Origin: Beta vulgaris subsp. vulgaris
Taxonomy: Eukaryota; Streptophyta; Magnoliopsida; Caryophyllales; Amaranthaceae
Reading direction: 5' to 3'
NCBI RefSeq assembly: GCF_026745355.1
Contig: NC_079202.1
Span: forward strand, 39,330,543-39,394,542
Length of the DNA stretch: 64,000 nucleotides
Position 1 is the stretch's first letter, and each line of letters begins with the position of its first letter. The notes under the pieces are model-generated. The model ran no database searches and was not told the DNA's origin. It was given only the letters and a program-made list of their open reading frames with translations. Positions 1-11,988 of the stretch are shown here, piece after piece. Both the position numbers and the translations under genes were made by a program.

Positions 1-299
1 TGGGAGTCGTGAGTATGGTTGTTTTTCATTAGGTATGAGAAATTGTTATTATTGGTTGTCATTCAAGACTCAACATGAACGTATTGGAATCTCGGATTGG
101 ATCAACATGACTCGCTCAAGAATGCTCTTCCCAAACTATGTCAGAATGATAGACTTCGTCATCAATAATTGCTTGATTCAACAAATACAAAGGAGTTGTG
201 CTGTATTGCTCGATCTAATTTATTGTAGTTTCTTTGAAAACGAATTTGATTTAACCTTATTTGATTGTATCTTGTTTTTCTTTAATGCCTATTGTAGAT
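1..299 (+). mobile_element. Poly(A)-tailed non-LTR retroposon fragment, copy 1, left part
   Basis: This stretch closely resembles 42864-43215 and 63230-63590, so it belongs to a dispersed family. Shared landmarks are GGGAGT near the left, ATTGGAATCTCGGAT, TATGTCAGAATGATA, GATTCAACAAATACAA and a tail of the type ATTAATGAAATTTC followed by A-runs. The tail is typical of plant LINE or retroposon 3' ends. This copy is cut at 299 by the copia element and resumes at 8271. It runs off the left edge of the window, so its 5' end is unknown. A frame of about 100 codons is open here and in the sister copies, but I cannot assign it to a known protein. Membership in a LINE family is inferred from the A-rich 3' end only. 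Confidence 0.6.
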
Positions 300-921
300 T
301 GAAGGATTTATGTCCTCGACTTAAATGCAATTACTAATTATACTATGAATCGTATTATAGAGATAATAAATTCGTTCTATTGGGTCGTCTATACGCCTTG
401 CTAGAGATTGCTATAGAATTTCGGGTTAGGTAATTATAAACCCGAAGCCCAATATAATGGATCCTATTAGGTCACACATAAAACCTTGGATCAACAAAAG
501 AAACCTAGAGCCCATAAGGGGCCATAGGGTGCCCAGCCAAGAGGATGGGAGAGGGGAAAAGATTCTAACCAAGTATGCTTATATATTTAGTTAGGGAATA
601 AAAAGAATATATAAGATATCTCTTATAATTCTTCTCTCTCATATTCTTTCCTAAAGTCACAAAAATTTCATTAAAGTAGAAGAAGAATTTCTTCCTTCCA
701 ACTAGCATTGGTGGAGTGTTGATCCGGGTTGGTCGACCAAGTAGAGGAATCACAATTGCGGTTCTTTCTCCGTGTTATAACAAGCTTTGTGGAATTATTC
801 TTGCTACAAAGGTTTATTCTAAACTTTTATGTGATCTTTGATTTTATATGCATGTGTTCCTGCTTTAAGTGCTTATGAATTAGATTCATGAAATTCCGCT
901 TATAGTACTTAGAATCCTACA
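300..921 (+). repeat. Copia 5' LTR
   Basis: A 622-bp LTR beginning TGAAGGATTTATG and ending AATCCTACA. It matches 7657-8270 along its whole length. The TATA-like stretch TATATAAGATATC at about 609-621 is the likely U3 promoter. The left half resembles the start of the LTR at 24767, so the two elements are related. Confidence 0.93.
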
Positions 922-922
922 G

Positions 923-931
923 TGGCATCAG
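923..931 (+). other. Copia primer-binding site
   Basis: TGGCATCAG lies one base after the 5' LTR. It matches the usual plant copia site TGGTATCAG, complementary to the 3' end of initiator tRNA-Met, apart from one T-to-C change; the match is lost after nine bases. Confidence 0.8.
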
Positions 932-2898
932 TTTTAACATCTTGCATATAGAATATTGGTCATAAAGTTTAGTTTTGTATGACTTATTGTAATTTGATTA
1001 GGGGAGGAATTGAATTATGGATTGAGTAATTAATTTAAATTGGTTAATTGGAGATTTAACTACTTATTTTCTCTTAATAATGGTTGAAAATTCCATCCTT
1101 GCAACCCTAATTTTTCGAAATTTAAAATCTGATTTTAGATCTCCAATTTTTGAATATGAAATTCATATTGTTAATCTAATTTTTCATGTTTGAAATTGTT
1201 TATGTATGAAAATCAATTCATGTGAAAAATGTTTTATATGAATTAGAGATTAATTTATATGAATAACTAAATATAAATTAAAATAGCGATTTTAATTTAA
1301 TTTTCTGAATTAGGCATAAAAGAGTTTATGTTTAATTGAATTCAGATCATTAAATTAATTTTACAAAAGGTTGTAATCTTAATTTCCTTCAAATAGAACA
1401 AAAAAAAAAATGAAGGAAAGGGGAAGAGGAGTAACCACGGCAAGTAGTAGAGGGTGACGCAGACTGCCGGCAAGCAGTCGAGTCAGCAAGGAAGGAGGTG
1501 GCAGCAGCCTCCCGCGACGCATGTTTGACGTGCAGAGCAGCGCGCTGCTCGCTGCCGTTGATGAAACGCTGGCGTTCGGCGTCGGCTTAAGGAGGAATCG
1601 ATCGGCGAAGTTGCCGGTGAGGTGATGGCATAAATAGGTCGTCGTTATATTTTGGTTTCACGTGCTTCTGGGCACGATGTAAAGCATCCTTCTGCTGCTC
1701 TAGCTTCACGTTTTTCATAAAATAAAATAAAATAAAATTTTATTTTTGGTAAAAGTAAAACGTGACTAATAATCTGCCTAGATTTTTAGGCAGATGCAGT
1801 TTTTTATTTGGAAAATTTTAAAAACAGATATTTAGGCAGATTATGTTAATTATGTTAATTTTGACTGGGTCATAAATTAAAATCCATAATTTCATTCTTT
1901 AATCGAATAAAAATTAGCAGGTAGATTTTATAGGATAGAATCTTGAGGTGATTAGAGATTACTTAAATTCTTGATCCTCATGCTTTAATTAAGAATATTT
2001 GATATTTTAATTGTTGGCAAGTATAATATGTGATATTATTATGTGGCTTTTATATTTTGATATAATTGCTATGTATGACTAGTATGACCCAAATGAAGTT
2101 AGAAAATACGATATGCGTATCGTGATGTATTCTGATAATTTTAAATACGATTTGCGTGCGTATCGTTAAGTATTTTTGTACTTTAATTAATTTAGTTATT
2201 ATGTAAATCATTTTGATACTTATGTAATCCAAAGACGAACCCATCAAGAGAAGGCCCATGGCTAAGGTGGATGGAGATCCATGAAGAGTTCAAGAAGGAG
2301 CCATTGATGCTTAGTTCTTAGGATTAAGGGCCATACTAGATTATTTTACTTTCGCATTTTATTATTCTTTAAAATGCTATAAGTTTATTGTATGTTGTTT
2401 ATTGATGCGCTAGAGTTCACTAATTCATAATAACATAATAAATTTAGGTCCCTGAAATATTAAGGTTTGCTTTTCCAAACATAAAGTACTTATCAAACCC
2501 TTAATTAATAGTAATAGGTCATGCCTCCGCAGGGTGTTATCATTGATTTTGGGATATAAGGTAAAATTGCGAATTTTATAACATAGTTTGGTTGTCGTCA
2601 TTATTAAAAGCATTTTGAATTTTGAAGCAAGAGATAGTTAAGCATGCGATGTTTAAACATCTAAACAATAATTATAAATTGTTATTACAGTAAAAGAGTT
2701 TACTTACCTTGATAATGTAACGTTAAGATAAGGCCTCCGTCTGCTTAGTGTTGCATGTTGATTGGATATTGTAAATCACTTATTTATAAGGGACTTTTAA
2801 TTTTGAATAGTTGGTCAGCCTAGAAACCTTTTACATGTTTTAGGTTGCTTTATAAACATAAAATTGAACATTGCTTTATTTTTCTATCTATAGATACG
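932..2898 (+). other. Copia leader with GC-rich block
   Basis: A long untranslated leader of nearly 2 kb separates the primer-binding site from gag. It is mostly AT-rich, but about 1425-1640 is sharply GC-rich with repeated GCAG, GCGCGCTGCTCGC and CGGCG words, unlike the DNA on either side. I see no gene. The block could be a structured RNA leader element or captured sequence. Confidence 0.5.
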
Positions 2899-3700
2899 AT
2901 GTATAATAACAACTACACCTCCAGTTTCAACACTCGTCCTTTTCTGGAAAAGGACAGACTGAATGGTGAAAATTCCCTTAATTTGGAATGGGTCGAGAGG
3001 ACGTCTTAGATACCCCACTTCTTGTTGTGACTGATAAATCATCTGATGCAGACAAACGTCGTGCTAAACAGGCTAATGATAAGTCTATACCAATCACTTG
3101 CTTGATGATAGCATCTATGGAGCCGAAACTCCAAAAGAGGTTCGAAACGAAGGATGCTTATACGATCATGCAAGAGCTGCAGGCCATGTTTAAAACTCAG
3201 GCCCGAGTCGAGCGGTATGAGACTAATAGGGAGATACTTGGATGTCTCATGAAGCTGGGTCAAGCTGTTGGCCCCCATGTTTTCACAATGTTGGGTCTTT
3301 TCGGAAACATGGAACGACTTGGATTCCCTTATAGGGTTGAGTTGGCTACTAACATTATTCTCCACTCATTGCCTAACAGTTTCAATTAGTTCAAAATGAC
3401 CTACAATATGAATGTGTCTGAAAAGAAATTGCAAGAGCTCCATGGATTGTTGGTCAATGCTGAAAGGAACATACCTAAGGTTGAACCAAAGAAAGAGGTT
3501 TTGATGGTTCAAAAGGGAAAGGGTTTTAAGAAGAAATGGGCAGGAAAGAAGGACAAAGGTAAGCAAGTTGCCATTGTTGCTGGAAAACCTAAGCCAACCG
3601 CCAAGCCAAAGATCGCTGCGGAAAGCAAGTGCTTCCACTGTCACAAGATAGAACACTAGAAGAGGAAATGTCCGGTATACTTGGAAGAAAAGAAGTTTGG
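2899..3700 (+). pseudogene. gag: Copia gag, broken
   Basis: The likely original start is ATG at 2899 (MYNNNYTSS...). That frame stops near 3009, and the capsid region continues in another frame from 2988 with the copia gag features ITCLMIASMEPKLQ, RYETNREILGC and GPHVFTMLG. A TAG at 3387 interrupts it, after which NMNVSEKKLQELHGLL and a Lys-rich stretch follow. The zinc knuckle is CFHCHKIEH from 3630, then a stop replaces the Trp that normally precedes the last Cys segment (KRKCP). So the RNA-binding knuckle is cut one residue before its final half. Family membership is secure from the domain order; function is lost. Confidence 0.85.
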
Positions 3701-3910
3701 GGCTTCAAATTCAAGTATATATGTTATAGAAATCAATTTGACTTCTACTTCTTTATGGGTATTTGATACCAATTGTGGTTCTCACATAGTTAATAATGTG
3801 CAGGGACTAAAAAAGAAGTAGGAAGCTGGCAAACGGCGAGGTAGAGCTACGCGTTGGGAATGGAGCACGAGTTGATGCACTTGCCATAGCAAGCTATAGT
3901 CTACACTTGC
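3701..3910 (+). pseudogene. Copia protease remnant
   Basis: After the knuckle, a short copia linker (YVIEINLTS) leads into WVFDTNCGSHIVNNVQ at about 3757-3806. In active copia proteases this position reads D-T/S-G; here the Gly after DT is replaced by Asn. Stops follow within 15 codons (first at 3820), so the aspartic protease is both mutated at its active-site triad and truncated. Confidence 0.7.
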
Positions 3911-5150
3911 CATCTAGGCTTGTTTTAGAACTACATAATTGTTATTTTGTTCATGTAATAACTAAGAACATAATTTCTGTTTTAGTTTTGGATTCTGAAG
4001 GGTTTTGTTTTGAAATAAAGAACAAGTGCTGTTCCATTTCTTACAATAATATGTTATATGCCAATGCTAAATTGATAGATGACTTATATGTGCTTGATAG
4101 GTCATTACAAGTCTATAACATACATAGCAAGAAACAAAAATCAAATGATTCCAAACCTAGCCTACATTTGGCATTGTCGAATGGGTCATATAAACCAAAA
4201 GCGTATTCACAAGTTACAAAAAGATGGTATAATTCCATCATTTGATTTCGAATCATTTGATGTATGTGAATCATGCTTAATGGGGAAAATGACAAAATCA
4301 CCATTTACTGGAAAAGGTGAAAGGGCCAGCGATCTTTTAGGACTCAAACATACAGATGTGTGTGGTCCTATGAGCACAAAGGCAAGGGAATGGTTTAACT
4401 ACTTCATACCTTCACTGATGATTTGAGTAGATATGGCTATATTACTTAATGAAACATAAGTCGGAATCTTTTGATAGATTCAAAGAGTTCCAAAATGAAG
4501 TACAGAATCAACTTGGTAAGACAATAAAAGCACTACGATCCGATCGTGGTGGTGAATATTTGAGCCAAGAATTTGATGATCATCTAAAGGATTGTGGAAT
4601 TCTTTCACAATTAACTCCACCAGGAACACCACAGTTGAATGGTGTATCTGAAAGGAGGAATCGAACTTACTAGATATGGTTCGATCTATGATGAGTCTTG
4701 CTGATCTCCGATTTCTTTTTGGGGATACGCTCTCGAAACTGCTGCACACACACTAAATGGGAACCCATCAAGGGCTCTAGAAAAGACTCCATATGAGTTA
4801 TGGAATGGAAAAACTCCAAACTTGTATTTTCTAAAAATCTAGGGATGTGAGGTCTATGTAAGGCGGTTACTATCAGACAAACTTGCACCCAAGTCAGATA
4901 TATGTCTCTTGTGGGATATCCAAAAGAGACAAGGGGTTATTACTTCTATAACCGTCAAGAGAACAAAGTGTTTGTTGCTCGTGATGGTGTCTTTCTTGAA
5001 AAGGAATTTGTTTCTAGAAAGACAAGTGGGAGTAAAATAACACTCGAAGAAATTCGAGATGAGCAACAACTGGACGTGGCTCACACCATGTCAGAGAGCC
5101 CAACAAGACGAAAGTCATGTTGAGGAGATAACGTATTCAACGTGAACCTC
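3907..5150 (+). pseudogene. Copia integrase, broken
   Basis: The zinc-binding part is visible as WHCRMGHINQKRI and CESCLMGKMTKSPF (about 4165-4305), which supplies the His-His-Cys-Cys pattern. The catalytic core follows with TDVCGPMS near 4354, RSDRGGEYLSQEF around 4537-4575 and TPPGTPQLNGVSERRNRT to about 4670, matching the spacing of the DDE residues. Frameshifts near 4415-4450 and a stop at 4671 break the frame. Degraded C-terminal sequence (GYPKETRGYYFYN at about 4915) continues to around 5120. The enzyme would have inserted the cDNA copy. Confidence 0.85.
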
Positions 5151-5289
5151 CTCCTCCCATTCGAAGTTGAATCAAGCAAAATCTTCAAACTGTTGAAGAA
5201 ACGTTTCTCTTGATGCTCAGCCCCGCGTAGGTCTAGTAGACCAAGGATTCCAAACAAAAGGTTGGTTGATTTCCTAATGACTGAAATTC

Positions 5290-6180
5290 TGAAATTATGA
5301 TTTTGGAAAATTCAGAACCTACTACCTACAAACAAGCTTTGACGAGCCCAGACTCTGAGAAATGGCTTGAGGCCATGAAATCCGAGTTAGACTCCATGTC
5401 TGAGAATAAAGTTTGGACACTGTTGACTTGCCTTGGGGTTAACCCTATTGGATGCAAGTGAGTGTTCAAATTGAAAGCAGATGTCTGTGGAAATGTCTAT
5501 GTCTACAAACCAAGACTGGTTGCAAAAGGATTCAAGCGAATTCATGGTATAGACTATGATGAGACCTTTTCCCAGTAGCAATGCTTAAATCAATTCGGAT
5601 ACTTTTAGCGATTGCTGCATTTTTCGATTACGAAATTTGGCAGATGGATGTCAAAACCGCATTCTTGAATGGGTTCTTGAATGAGGATGTGTACATGACA
5701 CAACCTGAAGGTTTTGAAGATCCAAGAAATCCTAAAAGAGTTTGCAAGTTTAGAGATCCATTTATGGATTGAAGCAGGCATCTCGGAGCTGGAATCTTCG
5801 TTTGATGAGGCAATCAAACAATTTGGTTTCATCAAAAGCGAAGAAGAGTCTTGTGTTTACAAGAAGTTTAGTGGGAGCAGCTTAGTCTTCTTGGTTCTGT
5901 ATGTAGATGACATACTAATCATGGGAAACGACATACCAATGCTTGAGTCAGTCAAGGAATGGTTAAAAAGTTGTTTCTCTATGAAGGACCTTGGAGAAGC
6001 TGAGTACATACTGGGAATCAAAATCCATAGAGATAGGTCTCGAAGGATGATTGGGCTAAGTCAAGAAACTTATATTGATAAGGTTCTTACAAGGTTCAAC
6101 ATGGAAAACTCGAAGAGAGGTTTCGTTCCCATGTCACATGTAGCAAGAGTCAGCGCCCGACTGAGCCTGATGAGTTAAAG
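5290..6180 (+). pseudogene. Copia reverse transcriptase, broken
   Basis: RT blocks are recognisable: EKWLEAMKSELDSM-like sequence near 5355-5400, QMDVKTAFLNGFLNEDVY around 5641-5694 (first catalytic Asp), and LYVDDILIMGND near 5897-5930 with the YVDD box at 5900-5911. Between 5755 and 5780 a frameshift moves the protein from one frame to another (KQASR..W-type motif region). Later text KDLGEAEYILGIKI at about 5989-6030 is the usual copia connection. Several stops exist, so the polymerase is not expressed intact. Confidence 0.88.
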
Positions 6181-6875
6181 CGAATGAGTAGCATTCCTTA
6201 TGCTTCGGTTATAGGGTCTATATGTATGCCATGATAAGTACTCGACCTGATGTTGCATATGCCTTGAGCATGTGTAGCAGGTTCCAAGCAAATCAAGAGA
6301 AGCACACTGGACTGCAGCTAAGAGCATCCTTAAGTACTTAAGGAGGACTAAAGGCATGTTCTTAGTATATGGGGGACAAAGTGAGTTGGTTGTTGAAGGT
6401 TACACGGATGCAAGCTTCCAAACCGACAGAGATGACTACCGCTCTCAGTCAGGGTATGTCTTTCGTCTGAATGGAGGAGCAGTGAGCTGGAAGAGCTCAA
6501 AGCAAAGCACTGTAGCAGACTCTACGACAGAATAAAATATTTAGCAGCAGTTGAAGCAGCTAAGGAAGCAGTTTGGATAAAGAATTCTTGACAGAGCTGG
6601 ATATCGTACCTAGTGTTCTGGAAGGAATTGAGTTGTTTTGTGACAACAATGGTGCTATTGCGCAAGCAAAAGAGCCAAGGTCACATAACAAGTCCAACAT
6701 GTGATGAGGAAGTATCACCTCATTCGAGAGATAGTTGACAGGAAGGATGTCAGAATCTGCAAAGTTCATACGGATGAGAACGTGGCTGATCCGCTAACTA
6801 AACCGCTACCTCAACCCAAGCATGAGTGTCACGCTAGGGCTATAGGCTTGAAGCAAATGTTAGAGTGGCTTTAGA
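6181..6875 (+). pseudogene. Copia RNase H, broken
   Basis: RNase H signature pieces appear in order: GYTDASFQTD (about 6398-6427), AVSWKSSKQSTVADSTTE (about 6480-6533), FCDNNGAIAQAKEPRSHNKS (about 6639-6698) and NVADPLTKPLPQPKH (about 6780-6822). A TAA at 6534 and small indels interrupt the frame. This order at the end of pol confirms the copia superfamily. Confidence 0.85.
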
Positions 6876-7656
6876 TTGTACTAGGTTTAGAGAAACTTAT
6901 TACAATGTAAAGACATGGTTTTGCTATTTATGTTTATGATAATAAATTTTGTCTTATTTAATTTTGGTTTGGTATTAAATAAAATGTCCAAAATATATCT
7001 TGAATTCTATGGTTTTGTCAAATATGTGATTTGATGAATGAAACACCATAAGTGAACGAATTCATAGAATATTAAAGTTCCTAATCTAAGTCATTAAACT
7101 GGACATAAATGACTTATTAAAGGGATTAGCATATAAGATTGATTGATAGCGCCGTTCTTCATGGGCTATGGAAACATAGAGATGTTTAATCAATCATATG
7201 GATATGTATAGTTGATACATAGTCGAACTTGACCTACTTAGAAGTTTTATAACTTCGAAATTATATTAGTAGATTCCTGAGACATGAGTGAACAACTATT
7301 AGCCCAATGATTGTATAAGCTTTGATACTGTCAAACGTCATGCCGTAAAAGGGGACTATAAAGGCAGCATTCAGGTTGTGCTAAAAGTTGAGTGGGAGTA
7401 TTGGTTCACAAGATTGGAAAAGTCCTCCTATATGAGATAGGATAGGTGTCTTGGCCCCTTGAAGAGTGAAAAATTGAAAATGCATGGCCGTGCTCAAATG
7501 GATCATTTGTCTTTGTTACAATTTGAACTCGGATTTCAAGGAATAATTTGAAAGCTAGTATGGATGACATAAAAATATGATCATACTATCAAATTAAGAC
7601 ATTAAGAGACTTGAGGAATAAAAACATTGCACACTCGTCTAGGACAAGTGGGAGAT
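6876..7656 (+). other. Copia 3' untranslated region and polypurine tract
   Basis: Non-coding sequence between pol and the 3' LTR. The polypurine tract AAGTGGGAGA (7646-7655) lies one base before the LTR TG, the position where plus-strand priming occurs. No extra gene is visible. Confidence 0.75.
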
Positions 7657-8270
7657 TGAAGGATTTATGTCCTCGACTTAAATGCAATTACTAATTATTA
7701 TGGTCGTATTATGAGATAATAAATTCGTTTATTGGATCGTCTATACGCTTGCTAGAGATTGCTATAGAACTTCGGGTTAGGAAAATATAAACTTGAAGCC
7801 CAATATAATGGATCCTATTAGGTCACACATAAAACCTTGGATCAACTAAAGAAACCTAGAGCCCATAAGCGGCCCTAGGGTGGCCGACGAAGAGGAGGGG
7901 AGAGGGGAAAAGATTCTAGCCTAAGTATGCTTATATATTTAGTTAGGGAATGAAAAGAATATATAAGATATCTCTTATTATTCTTCTCTCTCATATTCTT
8001 TCCCAAAGTCACAAAAACTTCATTAAAGTAGAAGAAGAATTTATTCATTCCAACTAGCATTGGTGGAGTATTGATCCGGGTTGGTGGACCAAGTAGAGGA
8101 ATCACAATTGCAGTTCTTTCTCCGGGTTATAACAAGCTTTGTGGAATTCTTGCTACAAAGGTAAATTCTAAACTTTCATGTGATCCTTGATTGTATATGC
8201 ATGTGATCCTGTTTTAAGTGCTTATGAATTAGATTCATGAAATTCCGGTTATAGTACTTAGAATCCTACA
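7657..8270 (+). repeat. Copia 3' LTR
   Basis: A 614-bp copy of 300-921, starting TGAAGGATTTATG and ending AATCCTACA, followed by the target duplication TAGAT. Differences from the 5' LTR are scattered substitutions and a handful of small indels. Confidence 0.93.
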
Positions 8271-8317
8271 TAGATATCATTTACCCTTCGATTAATGAAA
8301 TTTCTTTTAAAAAAAAA
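8271..8317 (+). mobile_element. Retroposon copy 1, 3' tail
   Basis: This is the continuation of 1-299 beyond the copia element. It reads TCATTTACCCTTCGATTAAT, then GAAATTTCTTTT and an A-run, matching the tails at 43164-43205 and 63550-63590. Confidence 0.65.
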
Positions 8318-9770
8318 CACACACCCACTCACTTAAACGTTGTATTAGAAATTATAATACTGTTACCAACTATTGCTTTTTTCCCAAAATTAATTATCTA
8401 CAAATGCCAGTGTAATCTCCTCGCCCTGTCGCCGTATTATATCATTCACGCAACAATTCACGCAAGGATAATTTACACTCAAAAATATTAGAGCACGTTT
8501 AAACATATGTATAAATGTATATATTTTTTACTCTTTATTATAACGTAAAAGCTGTTAAATATATTGTAGTCTTCACTGTGAAGTGATTCCCGCGATATAA
8601 TATATGTAACCACACTGTCACTCACACATATCAGATCATGTTTTAAAATTAACGCCGATACGAAACACTTTTGCCCTAGTGCATTTGCATGCATTGCATG
8701 CACATGAATTCAAATTTATTTCACATGGCAAACTTGTGTCACGGACAACTGTTAATGATCCTCAACGACTAACTAGTCGCATAAATCGTTGAAATTGGAA
8801 AGCACCTTAGCCTCATGTATCATGCATATACTTCTTCCCCAAAGAAAAGGAGCTTATTTGACCATCTCTATCTAGTATCTATATAATAGCGTACACCATA
8901 AAAGTAGGAATTCTCTAATTAACTTCGTCAAAGATCTAAGTAGAAAAAAAAATATAAAATACTAAGGCAACAAAAAAATCATATAAATTTATTTGAGCTA
9001 GGTAGTAATGATCAAGATAAGTCTGAGTTTAAGTTTGAGTTTGGTAAAATATTAGCTAAACATAGACAAGCTTTATCATTGTTCAACTTCAGTTGTGGCT
9101 AACCCTAGGTATGAGTAGATTGGAAACTGACACTCAATTATTACGATGTTGTATTAGAGATTGCTCCCTCCCTCTCTTTTATTTCTTTAAATTAGTTTAA
9201 TTGTACACCTTTGTCAATGCAATTCTTTAATCTTGAACATCGTTCATTGCATATAAGTATAAATTAAACGTGACTGATATTGATAAAGTACTTATGGAGA
9301 CGAATCAAACGAGAATACACATGACTATATTTTTTTATATTGAGAAGAATTTAGAAGGTTATCTCTAGTTAATTGTGAATAGTGTCAAGATACCAAATAA
9401 GGAGAACAAAAAGAATTGGAAGGATAATAGTATAATATTTTTAACAACTATCACATTTTTGCCGTAAATGAATTATCTATGAGAAACTTACAGATATGGC
9501 TTGAATAATATTGAAAATTATATCATGAACATGAATCATAATTTCGAACGTATATTTCAATGTTTTGAACATGTAATAATTAAAATTTCTGAACATACAA
9601 CTATAATATATATATTTTGAGCATATATTAAAAATTTTGAGCATTAAAAATTGATAAGTTTACTCTGTAAGCTAAACACATTTGAAATAGGTGAAATGTA
9701 GTTAGTATGTTAATTTTTTTTTTTTACATAGAGAAAACGTATATAGTTTATGTGTTCACAACAAACTTAC
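8318..9770. other. AT-rich intergenic stretch, no feature recognised
   Basis: I see no coding region, RNA gene or transposon boundary. A CATGCATTGCATGCA palindrome near 8687-8701 resembles an RY element but has no gene beside it. Confidence 0.5.
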
Positions 9771-9944
9771 ATGATGTTCAAGATGGTTTTTTTGGGGAAT
9801 AACCCTGCTCAACATTTTTTTACTTATATAATTTAAATCATTTGCCTCTATATTATTATAGATAATAATTTACTTACGTTTAAAAGGATGGGGATGTATA
9901 AATAAGAAAGAATAGTTGGATGTAAAGAAATGTACTTTATCATA
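9771..9944 (+). repeat. Long direct repeat, left copy
   Basis: The sequence matches 18630-18770: shared stretches include GATGTTCAAGAT, ATAATTTAAATCATTTGC, TTTAAAAGGATGGG and ATGTATAAATAAGAAAG then AATAGTTGGATGTAAA. The left copy has about 27 extra bases near 9790-9818. The repeats lie outside the LINE/CACTA block and may be remnants of one older element or of a duplication. Confidence 0.75.
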
Positions 9945-10087
9945 TATAAGATAGAATAGTAGGATTTAATAGTATATCTTTTTATGGTGTTATTTGTGTC
10001 CAGTTTTAAATCATTATTCATTTATTCAGTGTCATTTATTATGCTTTTTGTAACATACCTTAATCTTCATATCCTTCTTTATCATTT

Positions 10088-11821
10088 CACTAGTAGAATA
10101 AATGTTTATTGTTGTGGTGGTATTGTTGTGGCTTTACTCATATGCAGCAATATATCACGTAAAAACAAAAGGTAAAATATAAAATAAAGAAATTGCTGCT
10201 GTTTTGGCCTATAATCGCAGCAATATGGTAACAACATGAAATATTTTGAAAAAAAGTTGACTATTTCACCTGACATATTGTTGCGGTTTTTGTCAAGAAC
10301 CGCAACAATATATTAAAATAATATAAAAAATAATATTTTAATATATTGCTGTGGTTCGTGCCAGGAACCGCAACAATATCATTAAAAAGTATTCAAAAAA
10401 AAGTATAAAACATGCCTGTCATCATTTACGAATTTTTTCCCTCACTTTTATTATCCCATCCTCTCACACGCCGTTACTCTCCTCTCAACCTCTCACTCTA
10501 CTCTCAACCTCTCATCTCTCCTCTATTTTTTCATCTCACCGGTCATTCGTCGGTCGTTCTCAACGACCAACGCCGACGCTTCCTTTCTCATATCCCCGGT
10601 CGTTCGTTTGTCCTTCGTCGAAATCCGGGTCCTCTTCGCAATATTGGCGCTCGTCCTCCACCGTTGCTTTCGCTGGTCACCAGTCATTGTTCGTCCTTCG
10701 CAATAGGTGTTACAAATGTAACATATTTGTTAGGGTTTCTTCAAATCCTTTATCGATAATCTCTTCAATCTCTTTCCTAGACTCACTTGGCGGATTTCTT
10801 GAAGAAATCGATTCTCCACCTCCACTTCCTTCTCACCTATCTTCCTCCCCTCTTTCTTACTCTCGACGACGTCGTTTTCCTACCGTCGCCAGTACATGGT
10901 AGGAAACACAAATTCAACCACAAACAACACAAGTTCATCTCGAGATTCTCTCTCCTCTAGCCCTAAACTTCGTTGTAGTAGGCGAAATGGAGGTGAACGG
11001 TCACCGTTTCATTCGGTAATCATGTTGCGGGACCCATCGGAGTCGGAAAATTGTGGTGCAGAATAACCGCCTGCTTTATTATGATGATGGTGGAGGATTT
11101 GGTCTTCGTCCTTTACATGCATGCTAGTGTATCGAAGTTTTTGCTTGGTTCTGGTTTTGATCGTCTATTCGATCAGCCTACTGAGATTCAGATTAATGGG
11201 TCGCCTCGAGTTCTTTGAGTTCTTGGCGATTTTTCAGTTTCTTATTTTCGGTTTCTTATTTTTTGTTTTAGGATCTCTGTTTGATTTTCAGTTTGTTATT
11301 TTTTTAATATATTTTTTGTTTTTATTATACTTTTTGTAATTAGTCATTTAGTTGTAATTGTTGGTTTTTAATTTTTGCTTTTCCATTTTACTTTATGATC
11401 TTTTGTATTATTTATGTAACTAGCTTTTTATATCTTTATATATTAATGGGATTCATATGTCATTTTATCTTCAGTTCGTCTGTGAATTTGGTGGATAGTG
11501 GATAGGTTAGTTGCCTGATTTTCAATCTTTCAAATTTGATTTCAAAATGCAAAAAAAGGGTAACAACTGCAACAATAGGCCAAGCTATTGCTGCTGTTCC
11601 TAGCCAAAACTGCAGCAATACATTGTACTTTTTAAATAAAAAATAAATCTATTGTTTCGGTTTTAGCTAGGAATTGCAGCCATAACTTGGCCTATTGCTG
11701 CAATAAAGAACCGCAACAGTAGGTTAATTACCTATTGATGCGCCCTTAATGGTTGCAAAAGCCAAAACCATCGCAATAGGCCACTCAATGACCACAACAA
11801 TAAGCATTTATTCTATTAGTG
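10088..11821 (+). mobile_element. Non-autonomous CACTA element, family 1, copy A
   Basis: Ends are CACTAGTAGAATAAATG and, inverted, CACTAATAGAATAAATG. The flanking target duplication is TTT (10085-10087 and 11822-11824), the 3 bp expected for CACTA. Both ends carry subterminal hairpins built from ATTGCTGCGGTTTT and its complement, for example at 10186-10225, 10277-10315 and 10342-10380. The 1.73-kb interior has a CT-rich segment (about 10440-10530), a GC-rich open stretch to about 10900 and a T-rich tail; it encodes no transposase. The element landed inside the target duplication of the LINE at 11826. Confidence 0.92.
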
Positions 11822-11988
11822 TTTCTTTTTTTTTTTGACAAAGGGGAAAACATGCAAAAAATCGCAACTAAAAAACAAAGGAAACAAAACTAGTGGTAGG
11901 TAAAAGGGAAATTGGAGTTCCTACCAAACTTAGCAAGGTCATGAGCTGAGGAGACATCCTGACGAGACACCTTGATTATTCTACACCA

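Larger units (their letters stand above)
300..8270 (+). mobile_element. Degenerate Ty1/copia LTR retrotransposon
   Basis: The element is bounded by direct LTRs (300-921 and 7657-8270), each starting TG and ending CA. It is flanked by the 5-bp target duplication TAGAT at 295-299 and 8271-8275. A tRNA-iMet-type primer-binding site follows the 5' LTR and a polypurine tract (AAGTGGGAGA, 7646-7655) precedes the 3' LTR. Domain order gag, protease, integrase, RT, RNase H is that of the copia superfamily. All coding parts carry stops or frameshifts, so the element cannot make its own proteins. The two LTRs look roughly 93-95% identical by eye, with several small indels, so insertion is not recent. 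It sits inside the retroposon fragment at 1-299/8271-8317. Confidence 0.95.

Noticed and set aside
10351..10902. 183-codon Ser/Arg-rich frame
   Set aside because: It is in the CT-rich interior of CACTA copy A, has no domain, and a frame of this kind recurs in copy B without conserved protein sequence.
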